Assembly (NCBI GenBank): GCA_003586115.2
Contig: QVOM02000070.1
Span: 167,489 to 231,488 of the forward strand
Reading direction: 5' to 3'
From: Salvator merianae
Lineage: Eukaryota; Chordata; Lepidosauria; Squamata; Teiidae
DNA: 64,000 nucleotides
The translations under genes and the position numbers were made by a program. Positions 45,801 through 52,167 of the stretch are shown in pieces. The notes under the pieces are model-generated. The model did no database searches and was not told the DNA's origin. It saw only the letters and a program-made list of their open reading frames with translations. How positions within the stretch are numbered: the first letter of the stretch is position 1; every line of letters starts with the position of its first letter.

Positions 45801-47880
45801 GGTGACTTATCCCATTCACACATCCTGCTCGCCCATGCTTTTTAGCATCCACAGTACAGGATCCAAACCATGGCTTCAGTTTCCAAACGTACAGCTGGCA
45901 AATCACGGTTCAGTGCTGCCCATCTGTTTCCATTCCCTGCCTGCTCAGCACTCTTTCTTTTAGGAATGGCAGGCTTTTCAGGTGAAGCCACAGCCATGGC
46001 TATGTTTTGTCAATTCAGAGACCTTTTTGCAAGCTACAGTTAGCATTATGAAATACATGACTTCAGAGCCCAGCTCAAACCATGGTTATTTGGTATGATT
46101 CATAAACCACAGATTATTTTCTGAGTATATTTCAAAAGGCACTGACCTGGGGAGCAAAGAGATATTGAAATACAATTAATAAATAAACCACAGGAGAATT
46201 GCTCTCCCTAGAGCATGGCACAGCATTTGAACTGAGCCTTAAGGAGGTCAGGAGGGACCATGGCTTAGAACTTTGCTTGCAGAAGATAACAGATGAATCT
46301 TTAGTTATAAAAGGTGCAGGTAACAGACAGCAGAGGTCTGTGCCTAAACCTTGGGAAAGATGCTGCCAATTTAAGTTGATGGTAATGGGCAAGATGAGTG
46401 AAGAGAATGGCCTTGCACGCAGTGGCTTCATACATGTGTTGGTGCGTCTGCGCCCACACATCCTTTTCCTGCCCTTGCATCACAGATACCCATGACATCA
46501 TCTGGCAACAATTCCCCCAGAGTGTCCAGACAACCGGTTCCCCCACTCGTACCCATACACACGTGCGCACAGCTCTGCACCACAAGAGTCAGCTGCAGCT
46601 CTTGGCACGGCCGAGGTGAAAAGAAGGTTGCAGAAGAAGGGGTTGTGCCACGCACAAGCCCATAGAACGCTGCGTTCCCAGCCCTGCACACATTCCTCTC
46701 CCCCCCGCTAGAAACAACACCCTCCTTTCACATGCCACATTCCATAAGGGCATCCAGCACACGGATCCCCAGTGCCCGCCTGGCCGCTGGCAACAGCATC
46801 CTGGTCCCCTGTGTCTTGTCAGTCAAACGGCAGCTGCAGAAGTGACGACTTCGGGCTTCCAAGGACCGCAGTGAGCTGAGCAACCATGCTGTGTGACTGT
46901 AAGCACACACACACACATATCCCTAACGCTCAGCCCCTGCAGCAACTCCCGGTGGACTCCAGGGGAGGAGGAAAAAAGGAAGGGAAACAGATTCACACCT
47001 GCCTCTGCAGTCTTCCATTAACCAGCTGACACATCCACAGAGTTCCCAGAAATAACGCATGGTGGTCGCACGCAACCCAAGCCGCACACTCCGGCACGCT
47101 TGCGCCACCTGCACAACTAGCCCAGAGCACCAGCGCTCTGCCATCTCTGAGCATCCTTTCCCGCAGCCCTATCCGTGGCAGATAGAAACTATGTCGGTCC
47201 CACACAGTCAATTTCAAGGGGCTTAAGTCCCGCATCCCACCTTCTCCCCAAGCGGGTCCGCAGTCTCCAAAAGGCAGCGACAGCGCGCGCGCACAAACAT
47301 CTAACGCACTCCTCCCTCTCTACCCGAATCTTGCGTTGTGGCACAGCCGGACTTAGTCGGCGAACCGGCGCGCGTTTCGATACCCCGCTCGAACCGCCGA
47401 GCGAACGTTCGCAGCGTCCCCGAAGCAGCCTCAGCAGCAGCCGCTCCGGGTGCGCGGGTCTGAACACCGCAGCCCTCCTTCTCTGGGAGAGGCTAATCTC
47501 AAGCCCCCCAGCAGGGCTTCTTCTCTTTTCAGGTAAAGGTGCCGGCACCGGGCTGGGCGGCGAGAGCCCCTCCCAAGAAGAATCTCTCCTGAGTCCTGAT
47601 CCTGAAACCCTCCCCGTCCAAAGTACGAAAGAGCAGAGAGAGAAGGGGTAGCAGCCAGCCATCTGCAACCTCCGGGTGGCTTCCTTCCGAAGAACCGTCC
47701 CTCTTCCCCTGGGTGGTGGAGCTGGGACTGCCGGGGCTGAGGGGCCTAAATTAACTCGCGCCCGAAAGACACCCTTCCAAGCCGCTGCCCACGCCGCCCC
47801 CTCCTTGCCCGCACCCCTCCTCAAGGCGGGGGTGGTGGAATGGGGGTCTCACCATGTAGGGGCGCCGCGGGAGTAGCCAT
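18894..47880 (-). CDS. FXYD7: FXYD7, Na,K-ATPase regulatory subunit (six-exon gene)
   Basis: The spliced product is 74 residues. Residues 1-15 are a short extracellular tail, 17-21 the FXYD motif PFTYD, 27-45 a single membrane span, and 46-74 a basic cytoplasmic tail. The family-invariant G29, G40 and S46 are all present. Residues 46-55 (SKKFKCKKSD) match the FXYD7-type SKKxKC exit; other FXYD proteins have SRRCxC-like sequences. Known: FXYD7 is a type I membrane protein without a cleaved signal peptide. It is mainly neural and lowers apparent K+ affinity of the alpha1-beta1 Na,K-ATPase. All five introns are GT-AG with matching phases (1,1,1,2,1). The start MATP opens inside a CpG-rich region. 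Mammalian FXYD7 is about 80 residues. Less certain are exons 5 and 6, which rest on splice signals and phase only. Confidence 0.9.
19432..19466 (-). CDS. FXYD7: FXYD7 exon 5
   Basis: 35 nt, acceptor TTCCCCTCTGCAG, donor GTAAGT. Encodes LSDPRAAGKTP, with split codons at both ends. Residue similarity to mammalian FXYD7 is weak here, as expected for the variable tail. Support comes from the splice sites and the correct phase. Confidence 0.7.
19598..19631 (-). CDS. FXYD7: FXYD7 exon 4, basic juxtamembrane segment
   Basis: 34 nt, acceptor TTCTTCTGTTTTTGCAG, donor GTGAGT. Encodes KKFKCKKSDP. The KKxKC motif with its cytosolic cysteine is the diagnostic FXYD7 feature. Only 131 bp of intron separates it from exon 5. 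Confidence 0.93.
20213..20401. other. Possible small palindromic element in intron 3
   Basis: Contains GTGTCCAGATGGTGTGTACG and a GAAGTGCTATATATC / GAAGCACTATATCG inverted pair, in the style of the other MITEs. No clear ends. Confidence 0.3.
20525..20788. mobile_element. Harbinger-like element, partial copy in FXYD7 intron 3
   Basis: The right end is the complement of GGCCTTTCTGCACTCGCC, followed by TAG. Internal segments (ACTAGGAACTTTCATTCCTA, GCTTCAGAGCCGGTAC, GATCTGGACCAG) align with 40000-40453 and with the flanks of 5292-6029. The left part is lost. Confidence 0.5.
21172..21700. mobile_element. Harbinger-like MITE family 3, copy 2 (intron 3)
   Basis: Starts near TTTCTGCACTGCACAGGC and ends in the complement of GGTCTTGTCTGCATTGGGC, followed by TTA. 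Shares ordered landmarks with 12629-13105. Confidence 0.5.
21920..22418 (+). mobile_element. L2-type LINE 3' end (intron 3)
   Basis: Decayed end of ORF2 (AAAGCCCTAAATGGCTTGGG, TTTTTTGTGATGGCCCCCAA, GGGACAGCCTTCC), then a 3' region with GGCCTGCCCTGGGAC and GGGCAGGATAGAAAT, ending in an ATGA tandem tail. These segments match the end of the long L2 copy at 59480-62400. Confidence 0.75.
22419..24502. other. Intron 3 sequence, nothing recognised
   Basis: No exon with matching splice signals and no familiar repeat was recognised in this 2-kb part of FXYD7 intron 3. Several open frames of 60-120 codons lack recognisable domains. Confidence 0.35.
24503..24782. mobile_element. Decayed hAT element of the TAGRGATGTGC family
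   Basis: Starts TAAAGATGTGCATTTTGTGC and continues with many GTTCAATTTGAAAC / GTTCAGTTCAATTGGAAC motifs. The right end runs into the TTTC microsatellite. Confidence 0.45.
24783..24904. repeat. (TTTC)n with CTCT and TTCC units
   Basis: About 120 bp of pure pyrimidine on the plus strand. The polar Phe/Ser/Leu-rich reading frames across it are not genes. Confidence 0.95.
25457..25770. repeat. Long (GGAA)n / (GGGA)n polypurine tract
   Basis: About 310 bp almost wholly purine on the plus strand, so polypyrimidine (TTCC)n on the FXYD7 transcript strand. It begins about 180 bp into intron 3 from the exon 3 donor. Long Pro/Ser/Phe and Lys/Glu/Gly frames here are repeat artefacts. Confidence 0.95.
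25952..26026 (-). CDS. FXYD7: FXYD7 exon 3, membrane-spanning exon
   Basis: 75 nt, acceptor CTGTTTCCCCTCCAG, donor GTGAGT. Encodes YDTLRLVGLILAIVM and FVLGIVIAL in one frame, with a split Asp before and a split Ser after. It holds the two family glycines (G29, G40) and ends at the invariant serine. This is the clearest homology in the window. Confidence 0.96.
26267..26299 (-). CDS. FXYD7: FXYD7 exon 2, FXYD motif exon
   Basis: 33 nt, acceptor TTGCTCTCTTCCCAG, donor GTGAGT. Encodes TDSHMDPFTY, with split Asp codons at both ends. Joined to exon 3 it gives the PFTYD motif. The intron to exon 3 is only 240 bp. Confidence 0.95.
26300..27313. other. Start of FXYD7 intron 1 side (low-coordinate end), nothing recognised
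   Basis: No exon or familiar repeat recognised, apart from a short telomere-like patch at 26732-26756 (TTAGGG-type, degenerate). Confidence 0.35.
27562..27702. mobile_element. hAT foldback MITE, copy 4, internally deleted
   Basis: Ends are CAGCAGTGGACGGCGGC (left) and TAGCGGTGGCCAGCAGC (right, complement), with the TTTAAGC and CACGCCATGGCCATTC core. At 141 bp it lacks much of the second arm. The flanks CTTAGAGG (27554-27561) and CTTAGATG (27703-27710) match 7 of 8. Confidence 0.8.
27895..28490 (+). mobile_element. L1 LINE, ORF2 C-terminal end and 3' UTR
   Basis: The frame through 27895-28137 encodes TFYHMWWTCSKAKKFGVQIL and later AAARIVYAQKWK. This is the L1 ORF2 C-terminal region with its H-W-C pattern. 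It ends in AATAAAATTT and a short poly(A). Flanking ATGTTTGAAC (27885-27894) and ACATTTGAAC (28490-28499) are a probable target duplication. Strongly 5'-truncated. Confidence 0.8.
28835..29042. mobile_element. Tc1/mariner-like non-autonomous element
   Basis: After TA, the terminus CAGTACTGTGCAAAAGTTTT is a classical vertebrate Tc1-like end. The interior AATATTTGATGTGACCACCC and TTCTTCTAGGTACACTTGCA belongs to the same family. The right terminus CTG/TA (29042/29043) is shortened. Inserted in the L2. Confidence 0.75.
29986..32280. other. Intron 1 sequence, mostly unrecognised
   Basis: A (GTAT)n microsatellite sits at 30182-30204. No exon was recognised. Open frames at 30474-30827 and 31128-31460 show no domain. 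A patch around 31440-31600 (GTTTGAAGTGTTTG, GTTCGAAAAACAG) may be more of the TAGRGATGTGC family. Confidence 0.35.
32281..33476 (-). mobile_element. CR1 LINE with a 359-codon open RT frame (intron 1)
   Basis: 32353-33432 is open for 359 codons on the minus strand. It carries MDIVYLDFSKAFDKVSH, GVPQGSVLGP (residues 63-72), the FADD catalytic box (93-96), EKDLGVLVDHRLNMS, the FKKDIDKLEQVQRRATKM thumb segment and the usual C-terminus ending DRYLSGML. The 3' end at 32281 has the textbook CR1 terminus ATCATAGAATCATAGAGTTG (complement of CAACTCTATGATTCTATGAT). It is 5'-truncated: endonuclease and the first RT blocks are missing, so it cannot move alone. The absence of stops suggests a fairly young insertion. 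Confidence 0.95.
33477..35389. other. Intron 1 sequence; small MITE at about 34300-34386
   Basis: 34300-34386 (GGCCACATCCAGATGTCGCT ... ACTGGATACAGCC) is a second copy of the palindrome at 10072-10157. The remainder has open frames without domains and no recognised repeat. Confidence 0.4.
35390..35757 (+). mobile_element. CR1-type LINE 3' end, first of a tandem pair
   Basis: Starts in the ATGAAGCTGATGGGTAGAAC segment, then GACTGGATAGTTTTAAGAAA, TGCCTCCAGGTTGGGGAGAC and the final TTCTTATGTTCTTG. Same subfamily as 830-2262. Confidence 0.85.
35758..35997 (+). mobile_element. CR1-type LINE 3' end, second of a tandem pair
   Basis: Begins inside the same segment (AGACAAATTCAAGGAGGACA), repeats TGCCTCCAGGTTGGGGAGAC and ends CTCCTCTTATGTTCTCTTCT. 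It abuts the first copy without intervening sequence. Confidence 0.85.
36530..37240 (+). mobile_element. CR1 LINE 3' part (intron 1)
   Basis: Encodes in shifted frames the CR1 end: GRPHLEYGVQFW-like (36549-36600), YEGQLKDLDMFSLQKRSLRE (from about 36700), then RTRTNGMKLQ and RRYRLDIRKNFL. The 3' terminus CCCTTCCAACTCTATG is split by the MITE at 37087-37236. One frameshift lies near 36840. Confidence 0.85.
37087..37236. mobile_element. Palindromic MITE inserted in a CR1 tail
   Basis: Left GGCAATTCTGCACTGG and right (complement) GGCTGATTCCACACTGG. Both continue with TATACCGG and ATACTAGGAG, forming a 150-bp foldback. TATG (or CTATG) lies on both sides, and the CR1 terminus CAACTCTATG-ACTCTG is restored when the element is removed. 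Confidence 0.8.
37560..37607. repeat. (CA)n microsatellite
   Basis: CTCT units followed by interrupted CA repeats. Confidence 0.9.
37760..37773. promoter_or_regulatory. Perfect palindromic X-box (RFX site)
   Basis: GTTGCCATGGCAAC matches the RFX consensus GTNRCC-N2-RGYAAC on both strands. It lies in intron 1, next to a moderately CpG-containing, apparently unique stretch (37700-38450). A link to FXYD7 control is inference only. Confidence 0.45.
38847..38947. mobile_element. hAT foldback MITE, half copy
   Basis: The left arm CAGCGGCGGCCCGTGCC, TTTAAGGGC and GTTCGCGCGAGTGCCATGGT is present up to the centre (CAGCAGGTCGCCTAG). The other arm is absent. Confidence 0.75.
38948..39208. mobile_element. 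Harbinger-like element, one end
   Basis: Matches the part of 5292-6029 that follows its nested hAT copy: GCCTCCATGTTCTGGATTAG, TGATCCAGATCAAG, GTTGGTAAGGAACACGAGCA. Ends near GCAAAAAAGACCC. Confidence 0.5.
39476..39505. repeat. Perfect 13-bp inverted repeat (hairpin)
   Basis: GCTAGCACAGACT and AGTCTGTGCTAGC, with a CATT loop. Probably the centre of another decayed MITE. Confidence 0.8.
40000..40453. mobile_element. Harbinger-like element (intron 1)
   Basis: Contains GATCCAGACCAGCCC, ACTAGGAACAAACGTTCCTA, CATGCGTCCATGTTCTGGAC and ends AAAAAGGCCC followed by TAA. These shared landmarks group it with 5292-6029. Confidence 0.55.
40454..41751. other. Intron 1 sequence, nothing recognised
   Basis: No gene or familiar repeat. 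The 126-codon plus-strand frame at 41218-41598 resembles no known domain. Confidence 0.35.
41755..41934. mobile_element. Harbinger-type palindromic MITE, TAA duplications
   Basis: 180 bp, with about 80-bp inverted arms starting GGGCCTTTCTGCACTTGG (left) and GGCCCTTTCTGCACTTGG (right, complement). Both then read TTATT, GGAATAGAGACCTGCCAT (AGAATAGAGACC on the left) and CATGCTAGTGCA. TAA flanks both ends (41752-41754, 41935-41937). Confidence 0.85.
42220..42629. mobile_element. Harbinger-like MITE family 2, copy 3
   Basis: Ends in the complement of GGCCTGTTCACACTTACC, like the left end of 6926-7395. The interior has GTGTTCACACCCTCTTCCAG, GTGCAAATGCTGCA and CAGCACTCAAAGTGTGGATG landmarks. Palindromic but decayed. 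Confidence 0.45.
43850..44162 (+). mobile_element. L2-type LINE 3' end (intron 1)
   Basis: TTTTTGTGGTGGCCCCCAGG, TGTGGAATAATCTCCC and TATCTCTTCACCC are decayed ORF2 end. GGGCAGGATAGAAATGTCT and an AAATAAA tail follow. Confidence 0.7.
44610..44985. mobile_element. MITE-like element related to 15928-16318
   Basis: Shares CTGGGTATTCTGATGGCATG-like, GGCCATTTCCAGGCC, TTGCTATTCTGGGAAAA and TCCCATCTGGATGGGGC landmarks with the earlier copy. No coding capacity. Confidence 0.4.
44986..47199. other. Upstream end of intron 1, nothing recognised
   Basis: No exon or familiar transposon seen. Short (CA)n at 46904-46918. Open frames around 46132-46692 overlap on both strands without domains. Confidence 0.35.
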
Positions 47881-48210
47881 GCTGGTGGCGAAGCAGCAAC
47901 GACTCCGCTTAAGTGGGTCTGATCCGTTCGCGGAGTGGGAATGCTGCGGCTCGGCTCAGCCCGACAGGGAGGGAGGGAAAGCGAAGACTGGCGCGAAGAT
48001 GCGGGCTGGGGTGGTTTTCTTTCCTTTCCTTTTTTTTTTTTTAATCCCCTCCCTTGTTCTCTCCCTCTCTCCCTCTCTCTCCCTCACACGCACACACACA
48101 CACAATCTCTCTCCACGTGGGGGAGGGAGCGGCCAGTGGAAGCGAAGAAGTGGATCAAGATATACCAGGAGATTTGGTGCTATGGGTGGGGGGGAGGAAC
48201 CCCGGACCCC
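47200..48210 (-). promoter_or_regulatory. FXYD7: CpG-rich region with FXYD7 promoter, 5' UTR and start codon
   Basis: CG dinucleotides are dense from about 47240 (GACAGCGCGCGCGCACAAAC) to about 48030. Upstream of the start, in transcript sense, come GAACGGATCAGACCCACTTA and a CCACTCCGCG stretch, then purine-rich tracts. An E-box CACGTG lies at 48114-48119. No TATA box at a typical distance. About 650 bp of the island lies inside intron 1. Open frames across it (47189-47824 minus, 47175-47651 plus) follow from the GC content. Confidence 0.7.
47853..47880 (-). CDS. FXYD7: FXYD7 exon 1 (start codon)
   Basis: ATG at 47880-47878 encodes MATPAAPLH plus one base of an Asp codon, with donor GTGAGA. 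The MATP opening is as in mammalian FXYD7. The CpG-rich setting and the phase match with exon 2 decide this start. The next intron is 21.6 kb. Confidence 0.88.
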
Positions 48211-48597
48211 TGTACCCCCATCTAAGAAGCTTTTGTAGTTCTTTCCTCATCCTTTAACCGCAGCCACCCAAGCTGGTGGTGGTAGTTCCTAGCTTAGAAG
48301 GCTTTAGTTTTTGTCTTTTTAAAAAGAAACTTAAAGATCTCCCAAAGTTCATCCCTTGTTTGCCTGGCCCTTTAAAAAGCCCTCGCTGTAGACATCCGAC
48401 ATTTGTTCAAAATCCCCAAAGGGAAATGAAGTTCAAATGCTCAAAGGTAGCCAAACAGCCCATTTCCAAGCAGAATTACAGGGAAATGGATCAACGGTGC
48501 ACGGCAGACAATCCCAAACCAGTTATGCCCGACTGCAAAGGGGTCCCAGCTGATGGCCTGAAACCCCCCTTTGCTATCTGTGGCAGCATCCTCAAAC

Positions 48598-48808
48598 AGT
48601 AAAAATAAGTAGCTGAAAAGCAGCTTAGAGCTGGTGGCATCTGCACGCGAATGTGCTTTAAACCACATGAAGCACCTCCAAAATGCATCCCCTGACCTTT
48701 AATGTGGATTAGACATGGGATGGGAACACTAGCATCCACCTAGTGTTCCACCTCTAAGCCACTTTGGAGCTGCTCTTTTTAACATGTGTAGATGCAACCC
48801 ACGATTCT
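48598..48808. mobile_element. MITE, family with GCAGCTC-AAAG-GGCTTAGAG arms, fuller copy
   Basis: Left arm GTAGCTGAAAAGCAGCTTAG and right arm (complement) GAGCAGCTCCAAAGTGGCTT are inverted. CTAGTGTT/AACACTAG pairs lie near the centre. Related to 5118-5288. Confidence 0.6.
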
Positions 48809-49032
48809 GTACTATGTCTCTGAGGATGGCTATGTAACTTCTTTCAGTGCTGGGAATGGCATGCAGGATGCAACCAGGGAGAAATTGGTCCCTGGCAAGG
48901 AAAGAAAGATGGTTGGGTCGCCATGTGATACAGACTAAGGCTAAAAGCCCCAAGTCCTTTCAGGATAGGGAGGGACAGAAAAATAAATAAATAAATTCTG
49001 GATGTGTGCACCTAGGGCAGCCTGCCAGCTGT

Positions 49033-49316
49033 AGTGGTTTCTGCCCAATGACAGCTATACCCTTGGTGGCATGCCTGCAAAGCCATTTCTGCCCAACGAC
49101 AGCCACACCCTTGGTGGCATGCCTGCAAAGCCATTTTTGCCCAACAACAGTACACCCTTGGTGGCATGCCTGTAAAGCCATTTTTGCCCAACAACAATAC
49201 ACCCTTGGTGGCATGCCTGCAAAGCCATTTTTGCCCAACAACAGTACACCCTTGGTGGCATGCCTGCAAAGCCATTTTTGCCCAACAACAGTACACCCTC
49301 GGTGGCATGCCTGCAA
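49033..49316. repeat. 47-bp minisatellite, six copies
   Basis: Units: about 49033-49080, 49081-49128 (48 bp), 49129-49175, 49176-49222, 49223-49269 and 49270-49316 (47 bp each). The shared core is TTTTTGCCCAACAACAGTAC, ACCCTTGGTGGCATGCCTG. The last four units differ at only a few bases. No stop codon falls in several frames of either strand. Confidence 0.95.
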
Positions 49317-50360
49317 AGACGAGCTGCTGTGGGAGCATGAGGCAGAATGTCTCCGGGTGACAAAGGGAAATGCTGGCTCATTAAAGGACGCCAGCATTTC
49401 TCCCAGTTGTGGGCTGCCAGACTAAAGCAGAGTCCTTGGAATTTCTAGGAACTCACTGCACGTGCAGGAAGAAAAGTGGGACCAGCACAGGGAACTTCTG
49501 GACATTCAATCCAGCACTGTAACAAAGGAGCTTGCACCATGCCAATACTGTATATAGAGTGCAGGATTTCCAGCACCATTTATACTTCAGAGTAGGAGGC
49601 CAAAATATGCAACTCAGCACAGCGTCTGGACTGTCTGCCAGTCTCGCTGTGATGTCAGCAAGTTGCCAGCATTTTTAACACATCCGAAAACTCCCCTAGA
49701 AGTGTCATTTTGCTCATTTCCTACTTATGGCTTCCCATAGGCATCCAGTTAATCAGTGTGAGAACAAGGCAATGAAATTAGTGGGCTGTTGGGCCAACCC
49801 AGTGAGACAGTTTTCATGTTGATAAAACCATGGTAAAAATAATTATGTTGTAATTTGAGTTTCTTTAGTTAGAGCATTTGGAACAAAAACAAAACCTTGT
49901 TCACCCAAATCAACCGTCCAACAGGGGTTGCCAGCATGTGGCCCTTTGGATGTGCATTAATTACAGTATTAGATTTTTATACTGCCCATACCAAAACCAA
50001 AATGGATTAACAATGTATATGCATATGTTAATAAATAAAATGTAACAGAAGCAATAAAACTGTTGCTCCCAAGTGTTAGAGGTGGAATTCTAGTAACACT
50101 GTCTTCTGCACCATCAAAATTCCGAACTGCCTCTAGATTTTTTGGGAGTACAGGCAGCTACCTAGGGTCTCTCTTCTGTTCTGTCTCTGCCCTTTGACTT
50201 TTCCAGTCATTTCTTGAGAAGAACAGACACATTTCTTCGTTCTTGTTGGGAAGACATACAAATGTCTCCACTTTCTCATCTCCCTCTCATACAGCTAGTA
50301 AGTAGGTGTAGGTCTTTTCTGTCTAATCATATACTTAAAAAATAGATACCCTTAAAAACA
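49317..50360. other. Unrecognised stretch
   Basis: No gene. An AATAAATAAAATG patch near 50030 with TTTTTATACTGCCCATACCA upstream may be a decayed retroposon end. Confidence 0.35.
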
Positions 50361-50514
50361 CTGAGAGTGACTGTAGCTCAGGGACAAAGCAAACTTCCTG
50401 CAAAGTATAGGGTCATCAGTTCAATCCCCAGCTTCTTCCCATAGGTAGGTAATGGCAAAAGTACTTCTGCACCTCTGCCAAGAAAACTGCATAGAGGTAT
50501 CCACGGAGTCTGCA
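50361..50514 (+). mobile_element. tRNA-derived SINE, first copy of a tandem pair
   Basis: A-box-like TGTAGCTCAGGGACAAAGC and B-box GTTCAATCCC, then TAGGTAATGGCAAAAGTACT and GCCAAGAAAACTGCATAGAG. It lacks a normal tRNA fold. Confidence 0.75.
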
Positions 50515-50685
50515 GGGGCTGTAGCTCAGTGGTAGAGCAAACTGCCTGGAAAGCAAAGTGTTATCAGTTTGATACCCAGCCTCTTCCCATAAGTAGGTAA
50601 TGGCAAAGTACTTCTGCATCTCTGCCAAGAAAACAGCATATTGGTGTCAATGCAGGGCTTGCGACTAACGTAGTGCTATTAAATA
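50515..50685 (+). mobile_element. tRNA-derived SINE, second copy of a tandem pair
   Basis: GGGGCTGTAGCTCAGTGGTA gives a good A box. The B box is mutated (GTTTGATACCC). The same TAGGTAATGGCAAAGTACTT body follows, ending in a unique-looking 3' part. Confidence 0.75.
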
Positions 50686-50699
50686 ATCCAGTTGGGACT

Positions 50700-51262
50700 A
50701 ACACTCCAACAAACAACTGTGCAGTTTTGGCCACCTCATTAGAAAAAGGACATAGAAGCATTGGAAAAGATCCAAAAGAGGACAACTAAGATGATTAATA
50801 GGATGAAAAATCTTATGAGGATTGGCTGCAACACTTGGGACTTTTACACCAGAAAGGTTCCAAAAATACTAGAAGAAAAGGGTCACCGAAACAAATTAAA
50901 ATCTGGACAATTCATGACAGACAAAAGGAAATGCTTTTTTATGCAATGCATAATTAAACTTTGGAATTCACGACCATAAAATGTGGTGTTGGCTACCAGA
51001 TTAGGGGAGTTTAAAAAGGTTTGGATGCATACATATAAGTCAGAGCAATCAATGGCTATTAGCCCTGATGACAGGGTAAATGACCTGTAATTGGAGTTGG
51101 TTTACCTCTGAAAACTAAATGCTGGAAGACTGTGGGCAAAGCAAGCTGTGAGCTCATGAACTTCTGATGGGACTTCCATGTGCAGTTGATTGGCCACTGT
51201 GTGAACAGACTACTGGACTAGATGGGCCTCTGATCCAATGAGGCATTTCTTATGCTCTTATC
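50700..51262 (+). mobile_element. CR1/L3-like LINE 3' part, decayed
   Basis: GGAAAAGATCCAAAAGAGGA encodes the EKIQKRTTKMI thumb motif. It goes on to TTTATGCAATGCATAATTAA, GGCTACCAGATTAGGGGAGT and the terminal GGACTAGATGGGCCTCTGAT ... TTCTTATGCTCTTAT. Confidence 0.75.
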
Positions 51263-51406
51263 TTCTTACACCTATCCTCCAACAAAAAGAACCTAAGAAA
51301 ACTCTTGATAGATCTATTCCAACAAGACCCATCTATGCCAGCATTCCATATTCACACGGCCAACCACAACTCTGTATAACTTATTATGTACCCTAAGATC
51401 TCAGGA

Positions 51407-51886
51407 TTGTTCTTGTTGTTCAGTCATGTCTCTCCTTATGACACCAGGGACCATAGCATGCCAGGCCCCTCAGTCCTCCACTGCCTCTTAAAATTTGCCC
51501 AAGCTCATGTTCATTGCTTCCATGACACTATCCACCTTATCCTCTGCTGTCCTCTTCTCCTTTTGCCTTCAATTTTTCCCAACATCAGGGCCTTTTCCAA
51601 TGAACCCTGTCTTCTCATTGTGTGGCCAAAGTATTTAAGTTTCAGTATTTGTCCTTCCAATGAACAGTCAGGGATTATTTCCTTTAGAATTGATGGATTT
51701 GATCTCCTTGCAGTCCAAGGGACTCTCAAAAGTCTTCTCCAGCACCACAATTTGCAAGCTATGGCAAACCTGGACAGCACATTAAAAAGCAGAGACATCA
51801 CCTTGCCAACAAAGATCTGTATAGTCAAAGCTATGGTTTTCGCAGTATTAATATATGGCTGTAAGGGTTGGACCATAAGAAAGTGA
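51407..51886 (-). mobile_element. Bov-B (RTE) LINE fragment with 5' inversion
   Basis: 51407-51750 reads the antisense of the Bov-B 3' region and ORF2 end: GTTGTTCAGTCATGTCTCTC, CATCCTCTGCTGTCCTCTTCT-like (51538-51558) and CCTTGCAGTCCAAGGGACTC. 51751-51886 reads ORF2 in the opposite, sense direction: LKSRDITLPTKICIVKAMVF and later GCKGWTIRK. In Bov-B these blocks are adjacent and co-linear. Here the upstream block is flipped and about 30 nt at the joint are missing, as in twin-primed insertions. Confidence 0.8.
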
Positions 51887-52167
51887 GCATCAAAGCTCTC
51901 AGGATGGGTTACAATAAAATCAACATGAAAAACACAAGTAAAACTGGACTCATTAAAACCTTTATGGTATTTTAAAAAGTCCATCATTCTGAATTTCACC
52001 AGTTGCTGTTGGTCTGAATAGATTAGCATTTGGTTTCCAACCTGGCTGCCTAGCTAGATCTTCCTGGAAAGATCATAAACAAAGTACCAGTAGGGAAGCT
52101 GCTGCCTTTCCTAGAATCTGAGCTGCACCACAAACCGAAATGGGTGTCTTGCTTTAATCGCCACCAA

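Noticed and set aside
47189..47824. 211-codon minus-strand frame next to the FXYD7 start
   Set aside because: It lies in the CpG island, is Arg/Pro/Ala-rich and is matched by long frames on the other strand. This is typical of GC-rich promoter DNA.
49033..49316. CRISPR-like array
   Set aside because: The units are contiguous, with no unique spacers. It is a minisatellite in an animal genome.
50515..50590. tRNA gene
   Set aside because: An A box is present but the B box is mutated and no acceptor-stem pairing is seen. The sequence continues as a SINE body.
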